46,379 nt of DNA from Spirochaetota bacterium (lineage in GTDB: Bacteria > Spirochaetota > B62-G9 > DRHN01). Positions within the stretch are counted from its first letter, which is position 1, and every line of letters starts with the position of its first letter. Below the pieces are notes generated by a model that saw only the letters and a list, made by a program, of their open reading frames with translations, had not been told where the DNA came from and did no database searches. A program made the position numbers and the translations under genes. The DNA lies in NCBI GenBank assembly GCA_020342115.1, contig CP070841.1:2654050-2700428 (forward strand), in the 5' to 3' direction. Positions 1 through 8,782 of this stretch are shown here, one piece after another.

Positions 1-1
1 A

Positions 2-1456
2 GAAACTATACTTGCAACAGAAACCGGAAAGTTTGTTGGAGACGGTACCAACACGATAGTAATAAAGCGAACTGTTAGTTTAACTCCAGGAAGTTATTAT
101 ATTAACATCGACAATACCGTCTTTGAAGATACATCTGAATGGGCCAATCCTTTTGAAGGGATAGTTGCTCCAGACACCACAACGTGGAATTTTACAACTG
201 CAGCCGGAGCCGATACAACGGCACCATTGATCAGCTCACGAATTCCTCTACCCTTAGCAACAGATGTCCCGCTCAACACAAATCTGAAGATTACATTCGA
301 CGAGGTGGTTTTTGTAGATACCGGTAACATAGATATCTATGAAACAGGATTCGGTGTCAGAGAACAAATAGACGTGACCTCTTCACAGGTAACAGGATCG
401 TGGACCGATACAATAACTGTAGATCCTGCGGATTTTCCAGCTGTAAATACAGATTATTGGGTGCAGATCGATACAACTGCTTTCTATGACATATCGGGTA
501 ACTACTTTGCAGGGATAGGAGATGCATCATGGAGCTTCCAGACAGGGAGCAGTGCGGATACCACAGCGCCTACTGCGACTCTTTCACCTCTGGATGACGC
601 AACAGATGTTTTGCTTGTTTCAGACCTTACCCTCAACTTTAATGAGCCTGTTTATGCTGACAGCGGGAACATAAGCATCTATAAATCGGACGACACACTC
701 GTCGAGCAGATAGACCTGGGCTCTGCCCAGGTGACAGGCCTCGGGACAGCCAATATCACGATTACACCTTCGAGCGACTTTGACGGCTCAACAGATTACT
801 ACATACAGGTCGACTCGACTGCCTTCAAGGATATAGCCAACAACTACTTTGCAGGGATATCGGATGAAACAACCTGGACATTCACTACAGAGCCAGGTGT
901 ACTACTCACCGATCCTTTTAATTACACCGATGCGAGTGGAGATTTAGATACAAGGCTGGGTTCTGCATGGACTTATTTTGGCCCCCCCATCTCAACCACA
1001 AAGGTTCAGTACGACAATGCAACGGGATTGAGTGCAACAGGCTATGCAACCAATTCAGGTGGAAGCGCGACTGCGCAGGACGATTCAGCCGGCGGCGGGA
1101 TGACGCAGGGTTTCACAGTAGGTGCGGTTACTGACGAGGGGTTGATGTACTTCGGGTTTATTGTTCAACGCATCGACACCACTGATAACCCTGACGAGGG
1201 ACCGGGCGTTCTGTTCTACAACGGCACCACCGCTCTTGGCGGCGTAAATTTCATTGCTAAAAATACCCCATCAGCGAGGCACGATATAATACTTGATGAC
1301 GGAACTTCTCCAGCGATTATAAAGAACAATGCTAAAAATGCTGATACACATTTGATAATCATCCGGTATGACTTTACAAACGACACCCTCGACGCCTGGT
1401 ATAATCCTGATGTCACCGCTGCTGAACCGGCACCGACTGTAACCATCGACCTATAA
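2..1456 (+). CDS. Surface protein with SbsA/Big_5 Ig-like repeats (5' end outside window)
   Basis: The frame is open from the first bases of the window, so this is the 3' part of a longer gene; the TTG at 227 is internal and not a start. Three consecutive Ig-like units of about 110 residues are visible, the first incomplete (bases 2-205, about 206-550 and 551-895). Units two and three begin with DTTAP, and all three end in W-x-F-x-T-like strands (WNFTT, WSFQTG, WTFTTEPG), the pattern of bacterial Ig-like domain 5 (SbsA type). About 185 residues follow, starting DPFNYTDASGDL with a later LGSAW; this resembles a concanavalin-like beta-sandwich. Such proteins are normally secreted or surface-bound, but the signal peptide is outside the window. 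The reading frame stops at TAA 1454-1456 although coding-like sequence continues in the same frame. Function beyond adhesion or surface structure cannot be stated. Confidence 0.8.
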   Translation, partial: ETILATETGKFVGDGTNTIVIKRTVSLTPGSYYINIDNTVFEDTSEWANPFEGIVAPDTTTWNFTTAAGADTTAPLISSRIPLPLATDVPLNTNLKITFDEVVFVDTGNIDIYETGFGVREQIDVTSSQVTGSWTDTITVDPADFPAVNTDYWVQIDTTAFYDISGNYFAGIGDASWSFQTGSSADTTAPTATLSPLDDATDVLLVSDLTLNFNEPVYADSGNISIYKSDDTLVEQIDLGSAQVTGLGTANITITPSSDFDGSTDYYIQVDSTAFKDIANNYFAGISDETTWTFTTEPGVLLTDPFNYTDASGDLDTRLGSAWTYFGPPISTTKVQYDNATGLSATGYATNSGGSATAQDDSAGGGMTQGFTVGAVTDEGLMYFGFIVQRIDTTDNPDEGPGVLFYNGTTALGGVNFIAKNTPSARHDIILDDGTSPAIIKNNAKNADTHLIIIRYDFTNDTLDAWYNPDVTAAEPAPTVTIDL

Positions 1457-1591
1457 GGTTAACCATGGACGAACATAGACAACGTGGCAATTGACCAGAC
1501 CTGGAGTGCGGATGCAAATGCTTTAAACACTTATAGAATTGACGAGTTCAAGGTCACAAAGTCGTGGGGATTGCTGGCTGAGGCTGAATAA
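1457..1591 (+). pseudogene. In-frame continuation of the Ig-like repeat protein after two stop codons
   Basis: After TAA at 1454-1456 the same frame reads Gly, a second TAA at 1460-1462, then 42 uninterrupted codons beginning PWTNIDNVAIDQTW and ending LLAEAE before TAA at 1589-1591. The extension reads like the last beta-strands of the preceding sandwich domain (IDNVAID...YRIDEFKV). There is no obvious start codon or ribosome-binding site for it. Changing one base in each stop (for example TCA and TTA) would restore a single open frame. The simplest reading is recent nonsense mutation or a sequence error; the shortened protein may still be made. Confidence 0.55.
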
Positions 1592-1614
1592 ACGACAACA
1601 AGCTCATTATAAAT

Positions 1615-1650
1615 AAAAACCGGCCAATTAATAATTGGCCGGTTTTTTTA
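1615..1650. terminator. Bidirectional intrinsic terminator
   Basis: A perfect stem CCGGCCAATT (1620-1629) / AATTGGCCGG (1633-1642) with a 3-base loop is flanked by an A run on the left and a T run on the right (1643-1649). It lies between the convergent surface-protein gene and the transketolase gene, so it can end transcription from both sides. Confidence 0.9.
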
Positions 1651-3666
1651 TTACTCTTTAGCTCCCTTTATTGAAGCTTTGGCCTCTTTTACAACACGAT
1701 CAGCAGTAAACCCAAACTTCTCACGCAAATCCTTGTATGGTGCTGAAGCACCAAAGGAATCCTGGGAGACAATCCTTCCCTTTTCTCCTGCATATCTGCA
1801 CCAACCCTGAGAAACTCCGGCTTCTATGGCCACACGAGCTTTTATAGAAGGAGGCAACACTTTTTTCTTATACTCTTCTGACTGGGCCTCGAAAAGCTCC
1901 CAGCTTGGCATGGACACAACCCTGCATTTTATCCCATCTTTTTCAAGTAGCTTCTCTGTCTCAAGCGCAAGGGATACTTCTGAACCTGTTGCTATGAAGA
2001 TTACATCAGGCTTCCCGTCATCCGGGTCTGAGAGAATGTATCCTCCTTTCAAGAACCCGTCCTCAGAAGCAAACTTCTTCCTGTTGAGCACAGGAAGTCC
2101 CTGTCTGCTCAGCACAAGGGCAACCGGCCCATCTGACTTGAGCGCACACTTCCAGGCCTCAACAGTCTCATTCGCATCGCATGGGCGTATTACAGTGAGG
2201 TTAGGTATAGCCCTGAGTGCAGCGAGGTGCTCGACAGGCTGGTGTGTGGGTCCGTCCTCCCCGAGCCAGACGCTGTCATGGGTAAACACCCAGATGGTGT
2301 GAAGGCTTGCAAGCGCAGATACACGAATGGCTCCGCGCATATAATCAGAGAATGTGAGAAATGTCCCTCCATAGGGGATGACTCCGCCATGGTATGCCAT
2401 GCCGTTCACCATTGATCCCATGGCATGCTCGCGTACACCGAATCTCACGTTCCTGCCGCCGGGCTTGTCAGCCTGCTGTTCGTCAATATCCTTCATATAT
2501 GTATTGGTGGATGGAGCGAGGTCTGCGGACCCGCCTATGAGATTCTTGATAACCGGAGCCACTGCATTTATTGCAGTACCCGAGGCTTTCCTTGTTGCTA
2601 TGCTGCCGTCTTCAGGAGAGTAAGAAGGAAGTACATCCTCCCACTTTGCCGGAAGCTTAGCATTCCAGATGCTTTCCCATTCTTTACCAAGCTCAGGATA
2701 TTCATTATTGTATTTCTCCATTAAATCACGCCACGATCCTTCCTGTTTCTCCCCCTCCTTCAATGCTTCACGAAAGTGTTTAAGTACATCATCAGGAACA
2801 TGGAATTCCGGCTCCAGAGGCCATCCCATGTTTTCCTTGGTTGCCTTCACCTCATCTTCTCCAAGTGGGGAACCGTGTGCATCGGGTGTATTGGCTTTCG
2901 CAGGGCTCCCGAATCCTATGGTCGTACGAATCATTATAAGGGAAGGATGCTCCGAATCTGATTTCGCATCCTGGATAGCCTTACCTATTGCATCGATATC
3001 GGTGTTGCCGTCATCAACTTCCAGAACCTGCCACCCGTAGCTTTTGTACCTCCCTGCGACATCCTCACTGAAGCACACAGAGGTTGGTGCTGCAAGCGAT
3101 ATCTTGTTGTCATCGTACAGCACGATGAGCTTACCGAGCTTCAGGTGACCTGCGAGAGAGCAGGCTTCCTGGGATACTCCCTCCATCAGATCGCCGTCCG
3201 ATGCTATGACATAGGTATAGTGATCAACTATTTTATATCCGTTACGATTGAAGGCTTCGGCAAGAAAACGCTCTGCTACTGCCATACCGACACTGTTTGA
3301 TATACCCTGGCCCAATGGCCCGGTTGTTGCCTCGACTCCGGGAGTGAGGTGACTCTCAGGATGGCCGGGTGTGAGGCTTCCGAGCTGACGGAAGTTTTTT
3401 ATCTGATCAATGGTCATGTCAGGATAGCCCGTGAGGTGCAGGAGAGAGTAAATGAGCATGGAGCCGTGGCCCCCGGAAAGTACAAATCTGTCTCTGTCAG
3501 GCCAGCTTGGGTTTTTCGGGTTGTGCTTCAAAAACTTCTTCCACAACACATAGCCCATGGGTGCAGCCCCCATGGGCAGTCCCGGATGGCCTGAATTTGC
3601 TTTCTGAATGGCATCGATTGCCAGAAAACGAATTGTATTTATAGAGCGTTCCTGTAACTCCTGCAT
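1651..3666 (-). CDS. tkt: Transketolase
   Basis: 671 residues, the full length of bacterial transketolases. The enzyme uses thiamine diphosphate and a divalent metal to move two-carbon units between ketose and aldose phosphates in the non-oxidative pentose phosphate pathway (cytosolic). The N-terminal GHPGLPMG stretch, the cofactor-binding [14 protein letters not shown] region near residues 153-166 followed by LYDDN, and the pyrimidine-domain motifs FGVREHAMG and [10 protein letters not shown] are present. The start ATG (3664-3666) is preceded by AGGAGAG at good spacing. The gene stands alone: it ends at the bidirectional terminator and has its own promoter-like sequence about 60-85 bases upstream. 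No frame damage is seen. Confidence 0.97.
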   Translation of the reverse strand: MQELQERSINTIRFLAIDAIQKANSGHPGLPMGAAPMGYVLWKKFLKHNPKNPSWPDRDRFVLSGGHGSMLIYSLLHLTGYPDMTIDQIKNFRQLGSLTPGHPESHLTPGVEATTGPLGQGISNSVGMAVAERFLAEAFNRNGYKIVDHYTYVIASDGDLMEGVSQEACSLAGHLKLGKLIVLYDDNKISLAAPTSVCFSEDVAGRYKSYGWQVLEVDDGNTDIDAIGKAIQDAKSDSEHPSLIMIRTTIGFGSPAKANTPDAHGSPLGEDEVKATKENMGWPLEPEFHVPDDVLKHFREALKEGEKQEGSWRDLMEKYNNEYPELGKEWESIWNAKLPAKWEDVLPSYSPEDGSIATRKASGTAINAVAPVIKNLIGGSADLAPSTNTYMKDIDEQQADKPGGRNVRFGVREHAMGSMVNGMAYHGGVIPYGGTFLTFSDYMRGAIRVSALASLHTIWVFTHDSVWLGEDGPTHQPVEHLAALRAIPNLTVIRPCDANETVEAWKCALKSDGPVALVLSRQGLPVLNRKKFASEDGFLKGGYILSDPDDGKPDVIFIATGSEVSLALETEKLLEKDGIKCRVVSMPSWELFEAQSEEYKKKVLPPSIKARVAIEAGVSQGWCRYAGEKGRIVSQDSFGASAPYKDLREKFGFTADRVVKEAKASIKGAKE

Positions 3667-3723
3667 GAATTCTCTCCTATATTTTTGTGTTAAGTAAAAG
3701 GGATAGAAAATAGAGACTAAAAT

Positions 3724-3751
3724 AAAATATAAAGATTTCAGGAGTAGTCAA
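3724..3751 (-). promoter_or_regulatory. Promoter-like sequence for transketolase
   Basis: On the minus strand a TTGACT box (3746-3751) is separated by 16 bases from TATTTT (3724-3729). Transcription would begin near 3717 and give a leader of about 50 bases. Judged by eye only. Confidence 0.45.
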
Positions 3752-3775
3752 AGGTTTTTCATTGTGAACATAAAA

Positions 3776-3792
3776 ATGAAGGTTTCCTTCAT
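3776..3792. promoter_or_regulatory. Perfect inverted repeat in divergent intergenic region (operator candidate)
   Basis: ATGAAGG and CCTTCAT form a perfect 7-base inverted repeat with a TTT centre. It lies between the divergent transketolase and TIM-barrel genes, 25 bases upstream of the transketolase -35-like box. The short centre suits a dimeric regulator better than a terminator. No regulator gene lies next to it. Confidence 0.35.
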
Positions 3793-3848
3793 AGAAGTTT
3801 AGTAGTAAGTTTACGGCACTTCGTTTATATTAAGCAGAGGTTTGCTGA

Positions 3849-4745
3849 ATGTCATTCTCTTTTTCAACTTCATGGACAGATAACAGTATCGAGCGTCTAC
3901 ACTCAGTCCTTCCATTTATAGATGCTATTGAGGCCTCAAGCAGGGGTGACAGCTCATATTTCATGCAGATACAGGAAATGGCCCTCGATGGCAGGCTCAG
4001 GGCGAGCTCTGTCCATGCAGTTGCTGGCCCTCATAAAACTGAAACCGATGTCTCCTACACCCGTCACTTTGCAAGTTTTGATACACCTCTGCAGGAAAAA
4101 GATATAGAGGATGTGCTTCTCACTGCTGAATGGTCTTTGACATTAGGATCAAAAGCAGTGGTAATCCACGCAGGCAGGATTGCTGATGAGAAGCTAAGGA
4201 ATTTATACCTTCTTTACAAAAATAAAGTCATTCACCATGGCCTTACCCCGGAGCTTGAAGACATGCGGTCAGAGCTCATTACAATGAGGGCCCGGTATAG
4301 AGATCATATCGATCCAGTCACACACGCTCTGGAACGTCTGCTCAAAGCATTTCCAGATGTTTTATTCTGCTTCGAGACCAGACTTCACTACTATGAGATA
4401 CCTCTCCCTGATGAAGCAGATGAGCTTTTCAAGAGGCTCCCCTACCCCAACCTTGGATACTGGCACGATATTGGCCACACCTATACGCTCGACCGGCTTG
4501 GTCTTGTTCCCATGACAGAATGGCAGCAGAGGTTCAAAGAGCGCTGTATCGGCGTTCACATACATGATATAGACCATTTACTGAATGACCACTACCCTCC
4601 CGGCTTTGGATCACTTGATCTGAAACCTGTACTTAGACAGTTTCATTCTGATACACTCTTCACCCTTGAGATAAATCGCAGGCACACTGAAGATGAAGTA
4701 ATACAAGGCATAGAAAGCCTCAAATCGGACCTTGTGTTGATATGA
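3849..4745 (+). CDS. Sugar phosphate isomerase/epimerase-like TIM barrel protein
   Basis: 298 residues resembling the AP-endonuclease-2/xylose isomerase-like TIM barrel family. The barrel pattern is visible as strand ends followed by acidic or histidine residues: SSVHAVAG near 53, AVVIHAGR near 108, FCFETR near 170, LGYWHDIGH near 203, IGVHIHDID near 232 and FTLEINRR near 274. The H, E, D and H residues at these ends are the usual metal ligands of the family, which includes sugar isomerases, epimerases and endonuclease IV. The substrate cannot be predicted. ATG 3849 is preceded by AGAGG about 9 bases upstream. It is convergent with the HD-GYP gene, leaving 39 bases and no clear terminator between them. 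Confidence 0.75.
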   Translation: MSFSFSTSWTDNSIERLHSVLPFIDAIEASSRGDSSYFMQIQEMALDGRLRASSVHAVAGPHKTETDVSYTRHFASFDTPLQEKDIEDVLLTAEWSLTLGSKAVVIHAGRIADEKLRNLYLLYKNKVIHHGLTPELEDMRSELITMRARYRDHIDPVTHALERLLKAFPDVLFCFETRLHYYEIPLPDEADELFKRLPYPNLGYWHDIGHTYTLDRLGLVPMTEWQQRFKERCIGVHIHDIDHLLNDHYPPGFGSLDLKPVLRQFHSDTLFTLEINRRHTEDEVIQGIESLKSDLVLI

Positions 4746-4784
4746 AATTCTAAAAATGTGTGGTATGCAAACAGAAAAGCCTTG

Positions 4785-6014
4785 CTAATCTGGATCAGGA
4801 TAGCGGTTATAGATGGCCTTTATAAGCTTACTGCAGCTAAAGAACACATCCACGATCTCAGGATCGAACTTCTGGCCGGACATCTTTCTCAGCTCTGCAT
4901 ACACCTCATCTGTATCCCAGGCCTCCTTGTAAACCCTCTTTGACATGAGTGCATCATAGACGTCTGCAATGGCAACAACCCTGCCGTAAATCGGGATATC
5001 TTCACCCTTTAATACTGCCGGCTTCCTCCACCGTCCCTTCAGTACAGGCTCACCCGTAGCAATTTCCACGACACCGGGATACCCTGTACCATCCCAGTTC
5101 TCGTGGTGGGTGAGTGCTGCGATAGATGCTATCTCATCGAACTCAGATTGCGGATTTACAAACAGGCGTGCACCAATGTATGTATGCGCCTTCATTATCT
5201 CACGTTCCTCATCCGTGAACCTACCCGGTTTCTTCAATATCACGTCGGATATTCCAACCTTGCCCACATCATGAAGCATTGCTGCTGAACGCAAAACATC
5301 ACGGTTTTTGTTTATCACTTCGCTCGGAATCGATCTTCGGCTTGCCCACCTTTCATATATCTCTGTTGCAAATGCAGCGACCCGATTGACATGAGGCCCA
5401 GTCTCTTTAGGATCTCTGAGCTCAGCCATCTGTATCATCCTGAGAATGAGAGCTCTTGTAAGCTGGGCTCTCTGAAGCGCCATGGTTGCAGTGCTTGCAA
5501 AGTGCTGGACAACGACTTCATCTTCAGAATCAAAGGGTATAACTTTCTCATCTGAGTCCTGCTTGTTAATTATCTGTAATACACCGACAATCTCACCCAT
5601 GTTTGTCTTCAGCGGAGCCGTGAGCGTTGAAGTGGTCTTATACTGCGAGACCTTATCATAGCTCGAATCGAACTGGTAGGGAGAGTCTTTTGGGATCTTG
5701 TACATATCAGGTATGTTGAGCGCTTTCCCTTTAGCTGCAACATAACCTGAAATAGATTTTGTATTTATCTTAACGGTAAATGTTGAGTAAATGAGCTTCT
5801 GTCCGGGTGGAAGCTTTTTTTGCTGTGTCGCATTCTGTGCGTAGCTGAATACGAGATTATCTCCACGTTTGATATATATTGTTCCTGCATCGGAATTTGT
5901 GATCTTTCTTGCTTCAGTCAGAATACGTTCCAGGAGGATATCAAGGTCCTGTACAGTAGAAAGCTCCGTGTCAAGACGGATTATCTCTTTCAATCTAGAA
6001 GCTTCGGTTTCCAT
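4785..6014 (-). CDS. GAF plus HD-GYP domain cyclic di-GMP phosphodiesterase-type regulator
   Basis: 409 residues, no signal peptide or membrane segment, so probably cytosolic. Residues about 15-185 form a GAF-like sensory domain (NSDAGTIYIKRGDNLVFSY, then TAPLKTNMGEIVGVLQIINK). Residues about 190-390 form an HD-GYP domain with HDVGK near 247, the HHENWDGTGYPG signature near 303, and ADVYDALMSKRVY. Known HD-GYP proteins hydrolyse cyclic di-GMP to pGpG or GMP with a two- or three-metal centre, and the metal ligands appear intact. The GAF ligand is unknown. No cyclic di-GMP synthase is seen nearby. It follows the GH3 gene on the same strand with about 165 bases between them, so co-transcription is uncertain. 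Confidence 0.9.
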   Translation of the reverse strand: METEASRLKEIIRLDTELSTVQDLDILLERILTEARKITNSDAGTIYIKRGDNLVFSYAQNATQQKKLPPGQKLIYSTFTVKINTKSISGYVAAKGKALNIPDMYKIPKDSPYQFDSSYDKVSQYKTTSTLTAPLKTNMGEIVGVLQIINKQDSDEKVIPFDSEDEVVVQHFASTATMALQRAQLTRALILRMIQMAELRDPKETGPHVNRVAAFATEIYERWASRRSIPSEVINKNRDVLRSAAMLHDVGKVGISDVILKKPGRFTDEEREIMKAHTYIGARLFVNPQSEFDEIASIAALTHHENWDGTGYPGVVEIATGEPVLKGRWRKPAVLKGEDIPIYGRVVAIADVYDALMSKRVYKEAWDTDEVYAELRKMSGQKFDPEIVDVFFSCSKLIKAIYNRYPDPD

Positions 6015-6178
6015 AGGTTTATCTTACTCTCGCGAGTGTGTCCTCTTCGAGATAGTAAACACCATTCAAAGATTAAATACTTCTCCGCGGTAAATCAAAT
6101 TTACTTATTATAGAAAGGCATACTGGTACTGCAGCAGCTACCTTCACGTGCTTTATTTGTATATATCGACACCACATA

Positions 6179-7381
6179 CTATAAATCTAAAGAGACTAAT
6201 GGAATTTCATTTACGAGCCCAAGACAAACCTTAAGACGCACTATCTTCCTCACAGATTCCATCACTTGTCGGTTAAGCACGCTGTTCTGCTCAATTTCTT
6301 TCAGTAGATTCTCAATAAGTTCAAGCTCATCATTCGGCATAAGAACCATATCGCACCCTGCACGGATTGCCTCGAGAGAGGGCATGTCATACATCATCAC
6401 AGATTCCATATTCATTGCATCTGTAACAACAATACCTTTAAATCCAAGCTTCTCTTTCAGAATATTTGTAACGACCTTTCTGGAAAGTGTTGCCGGTCTG
6501 CCTTCTGTATCTATTTTCCCGAATTCCTCAGATTCTCCCTTTATTCCAACATGCCCGACCATCACCGAGATCACACCGGCATCGATTGATCTTTTAAATA
6601 CGGATAACTCAGGCGGGAGTTGTTCTATAAGAATTGGGTTCAAATGGGTATCCCCCTGGACACTCCCCTGCCCTGGAAAGTGCTTGACAGTAGACACTAT
6701 ACCGTTTTCCTGCATTGTCTCGATGAAGGTTCGTGCAAGAGCCCATATTCTTCTTTCATCATTCCCGAAGGACCTGGACCCTATCACCTGTCTGTTAATC
6801 GCAACATCACATACAGGAGCATAGTTAATATGAATATTTAATTCCTTCAAGAGCTGGGAGATATCCCGAGCTACTTGTCTACACTCCTTCTCGTTTTTTA
6901 TACTTCCTGCAGGAGGGAAAGGCTCAGCACCAACGACCCGTGTGTGTATAAGGGAGGGCTCTCCATCAATAATGAAGAATGGAAGAAGATGGTACCTATC
7001 CTCTGCAAGCTGCATGAACTTCCATCCAAGATTCTTTATATCCTCCTTTGGATTCTCCAAAAACAGCACTCCACCCAGACCTGTTTGAAAAAAAAGCGTC
7101 TCAATCTGTTGTGGAGTTCTTCCTCTGTTCCCCACTGAGCTTATTACGAGCTGCGAAACCTTCTCCCTATCTGTGAGCCTCGAAAATATCTCATCTACAA
7201 GAGTGTCCAGCCTCGCATTATCGGAGTAGAAATCATTGATCTGGAACCTGTACTGTAAATCATTCTGTTCAAGCATCTGCTTAAAGATCGACTGGCTGTA
7301 AGAGCGCCGGGCAGAAAGCATTGAAAAGAGTAACGTCACTACAGCAGTTGTATAAACAATCCTGTATAGTTTTATATTCAT
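6179..7381 (-). CDS. Exported glycoside hydrolase family 3 protein (beta-N-acetylhexosaminidase type)
   Basis: 400 residues. Residues 1-30 look like a signal peptide or N-terminal anchor (hydrophobic stretch, then AxS-type small residues before QSIF). The rest is a GH3 N-terminal barrel. KHFPGQG begins at Lys233 and is followed by GDTH, the loop that carries the catalytic histidine in NagZ-type enzymes. VVTDAMNM contains the likely nucleophile Asp near 320. Family members remove N-acetylglucosamine from anhydromuropeptides or chitin-type sugars. NagZ is usually cytosolic, so an exported form suggests peptidoglycan or glycan turnover in the periplasm. The C-terminal GH3 domain of beta-glucosidases is absent, as is usual for NagZ. 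Confidence 0.85.
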   Translation of the reverse strand: MNIKLYRIVYTTAVVTLLFSMLSARRSYSQSIFKQMLEQNDLQYRFQINDFYSDNARLDTLVDEIFSRLTDREKVSQLVISSVGNRGRTPQQIETLFFQTGLGGVLFLENPKEDIKNLGWKFMQLAEDRYHLLPFFIIDGEPSLIHTRVVGAEPFPPAGSIKNEKECRQVARDISQLLKELNIHINYAPVCDVAINRQVIGSRSFGNDERRIWALARTFIETMQENGIVSTVKHFPGQGSVQGDTHLNPILIEQLPPELSVFKRSIDAGVISVMVGHVGIKGESEEFGKIDTEGRPATLSRKVVTNILKEKLGFKGIVVTDAMNMESVMMYDMPSLEAIRAGCDMVLMPNDELELIENLLKEIEQNSVLNRQVMESVRKIVRLKVCLGLVNEIPLVSLDL

Positions 7382-7411
7382 TGTATTGCTTTCTCTTGCA
7401 TCTGAATATAC

Positions 7412-8143
7412 TTAATTTTCTTTTACATCGAGCCTGTCTATCCATCCGGAGTTCGCATCATTTTTACAGTCCAATGAGCCTATATATGGTTTTATATCGA
7501 TCAGTGGAGTACCATCAAAGACATCGATTCCTGAAATATATATGGTGTTCTTTACTATTTTCTTTACTCCCACCACACTATACCCTATCGGGTTTGGCCT
7601 TGCAGGCGAACGAGATGCAAACACCCCTACCTGAACGTCAGTCCTGCCCCTCGGGAACACCCGGGTAGGAACTTCCATTTGAGAACGGTGCAAATGGAAA
7701 AATACACATATATACTTGAACTCATCAAGCCTGTAAAGAGCATCTGCCCACCGATCATCAACGATAATCCTGAAATCACCTTCAGCATCAGGCTGCGGCT
7801 GTCGAGGTGCTTGATCCTTATAAGGAGTAAGGATTATACCTACAGGATGAAACTCAATGTGCTGGTGCGGCACTTTTTCTGTTATTGTTTCAGCAGATCT
7901 TCCCTTCTCCTCCTTAGTGTAGTTCGTATCACGATCCAAATGATCTCGAGCATGCTTGATATGATGGTTGACTTCTTTTGAAAGATTCACCACCGCCTCC
8001 AGCTCATTTGCAACATTATTGAGCTTTACGTCTCGCACCTTTTGCAGCCATCTCTCATTTTCATCGATATGCTCAATGTTGTGCCGGAGCCAGTAATCGA
8101 AGAGCACCCTTAGCTTCTCAACGTCAGAAAGTTCATGGTTCAT
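7412..8143 (-). CDS. TsaA/TrmO-like methyltransferase domain with N-terminal histidine-rich helical domain
   Basis: 243 residues. From about 96 to the end it matches the TsaA (YaeB/TrmO) fold: FHPVGIILTPY, RRTDVQVG-like RGRTDVQVGVF and the SRSPARPNPIGYSVV signature. TrmO methylates N6-threonylcarbamoyladenosine-37 of some tRNAs using S-adenosylmethionine, but archaeal and anaerobe homologues of this fold often have no known substrate. Residues 1-90 are a helical extension not found in E. coli TrmO, with histidines at 3, 21, 25, 60, 61, 64 and 68 (HNIEH, NHHIKHARDH). ATG 8141-8143 is preceded by AGGAGG lying inside the upstream CooT-like gene, three bases away, so the two are translationally coupled. 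Confidence 0.75.
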   Translation of the reverse strand: MNHELSDVEKLRVLFDYWLRHNIEHIDENERWLQKVRDVKLNNVANELEAVVNLSKEVNHHIKHARDHLDRDTNYTKEEKGRSAETITEKVPHQHIEFHPVGIILTPYKDQAPRQPQPDAEGDFRIIVDDRWADALYRLDEFKYICVFFHLHRSQMEVPTRVFPRGRTDVQVGVFASRSPARPNPIGYSVVGVKKIVKNTIYISGIDVFDGTPLIDIKPYIGSLDCKNDANSGWIDRLDVKEN

Positions 8144-8146
8144 CTG

Positions 8147-8344
8147 TTATTCCTCCTCTGTATCAAGCACAACAGAATTTTTCATAAGATCGACCTCTTT
8201 TATACTGTATCCCTTAAGAATTTTTTGCTCTCCGAAAAGTGTATACACCTCAACAGCAACCCCATTGTCAATAATACGCGCTGCTTCACCCACGACTATG
8301 GATTCATCAACCTTCTCTTTTATATATACCTTGGAAAGACACAT
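8147..8344 (-). CDS. CooT-like small nickel-binding protein
   Basis: 65 residues starting MCLSKVY and ending in a VDLMKNSVVL-type strand, the pattern of the CooT family. CooT helps mature nickel CO dehydrogenase, and the conserved Cys2 is part of the nickel site of the dimer. ATG 8342-8344 is chosen over an upstream TTG (8357-8359) because it puts Cys at position 2, as in the family, and has a GGGGG run about 7 bases upstream. No CO dehydrogenase, hydrogenase or urease gene is in this window, so its client is unknown. It is upstream of and coupled to the TsaA-like gene. Confidence 0.7.
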   Translation of the reverse strand: MCLSKVYIKEKVDESIVVGEAARIIDNGVAVEVYTLFGEQKILKGYSIKEVDLMKNSVVLDTEEE

Positions 8345-8529
8345 AAACAAAACCCCCAAAGAGTTTTCAGAATACGAATTGAACCTATTAGGTCATTCTC
8401 ATATCTACTACAATAGCTCATGTAGCGAAAATTTCCAAATATAAAGAAAATATAATGTAAAGGAGAAGAGGCGCAAAATCTAATACATCAGGCGGAAAAT
8501 AATTTTACAGTTTTAATACGATTTTTTTC

Positions 8530-8775
8530 TCAATGCATGTTTCGTGCAAGACTTAACCCGAAATTGTAAAGGAGCTTCTTAGTAATAATCCCATCCGGAC
8601 GTACTATGAGTATGAGTGCAAGAATCACACCAAAAACAATATTCGTGTACTGTGCCATTGCGCTTGGAAGGAACTGTATGAGAGCCAAAGAATTGGTGCG
8701 GAGATAACTACACGCCACACCGTTTGATGACCGCCTGCAAAAAGCACCGCCCATATGAAATAACTATCTGTTCGG
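8530..8775 (-). pseudogene. Remnant of a branched-chain amino acid permease (LivM-type) C-terminus
   Basis: Two adjacent frames together spell the end of a LivM-like permease. The first reads DSYFIWAVLFAGGHQTVW then VVISAPILWL. The second continues QFLPSAMAQY, NIVFGVILALILIVRPDG. The shift falls at the CTCTCATA sequence (minus strand, near 8675-8690); removing two bases would restore one frame. LivM proteins typically have this GG-x-T-x-W-G loop, a last membrane helix and an R-P-x-G end. Only about 75 codons remain, no other liv gene is present, and the left part is followed directly by the end of the DUF6092-like gene. This looks like debris of a deleted amino acid transporter operon. Confidence 0.55.
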
Positions 8776-8782
8776 TGTTTTT

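Noticed and set aside
206..895. DNA tandem repeat or satellite
   Set aside because: The repetition is at protein level (Ig-like units of about 110 residues) with many base differences, so it is a coding repeat.
1454..1591. Programmed stop readthrough or TAA recoding
   Set aside because: TAA ends several ordinary genes in the window, and two TAA codons within nine bases are more simply explained by mutation or error.
2378..2724. Plus-strand open frames inside the transketolase gene
   Set aside because: They are antisense shadows of a highly conserved gene and have no ribosome-binding sites.
7679..7981. 100-codon plus-strand open frame
   Set aside because: Antisense shadow of the TsaA-like gene; sequence shows no protein family features.
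8345..8359. TTG start for the CooT-like protein
   Set aside because: It would move the metal-binding cysteine away from position 2 and has no suitable ribosome-binding site.
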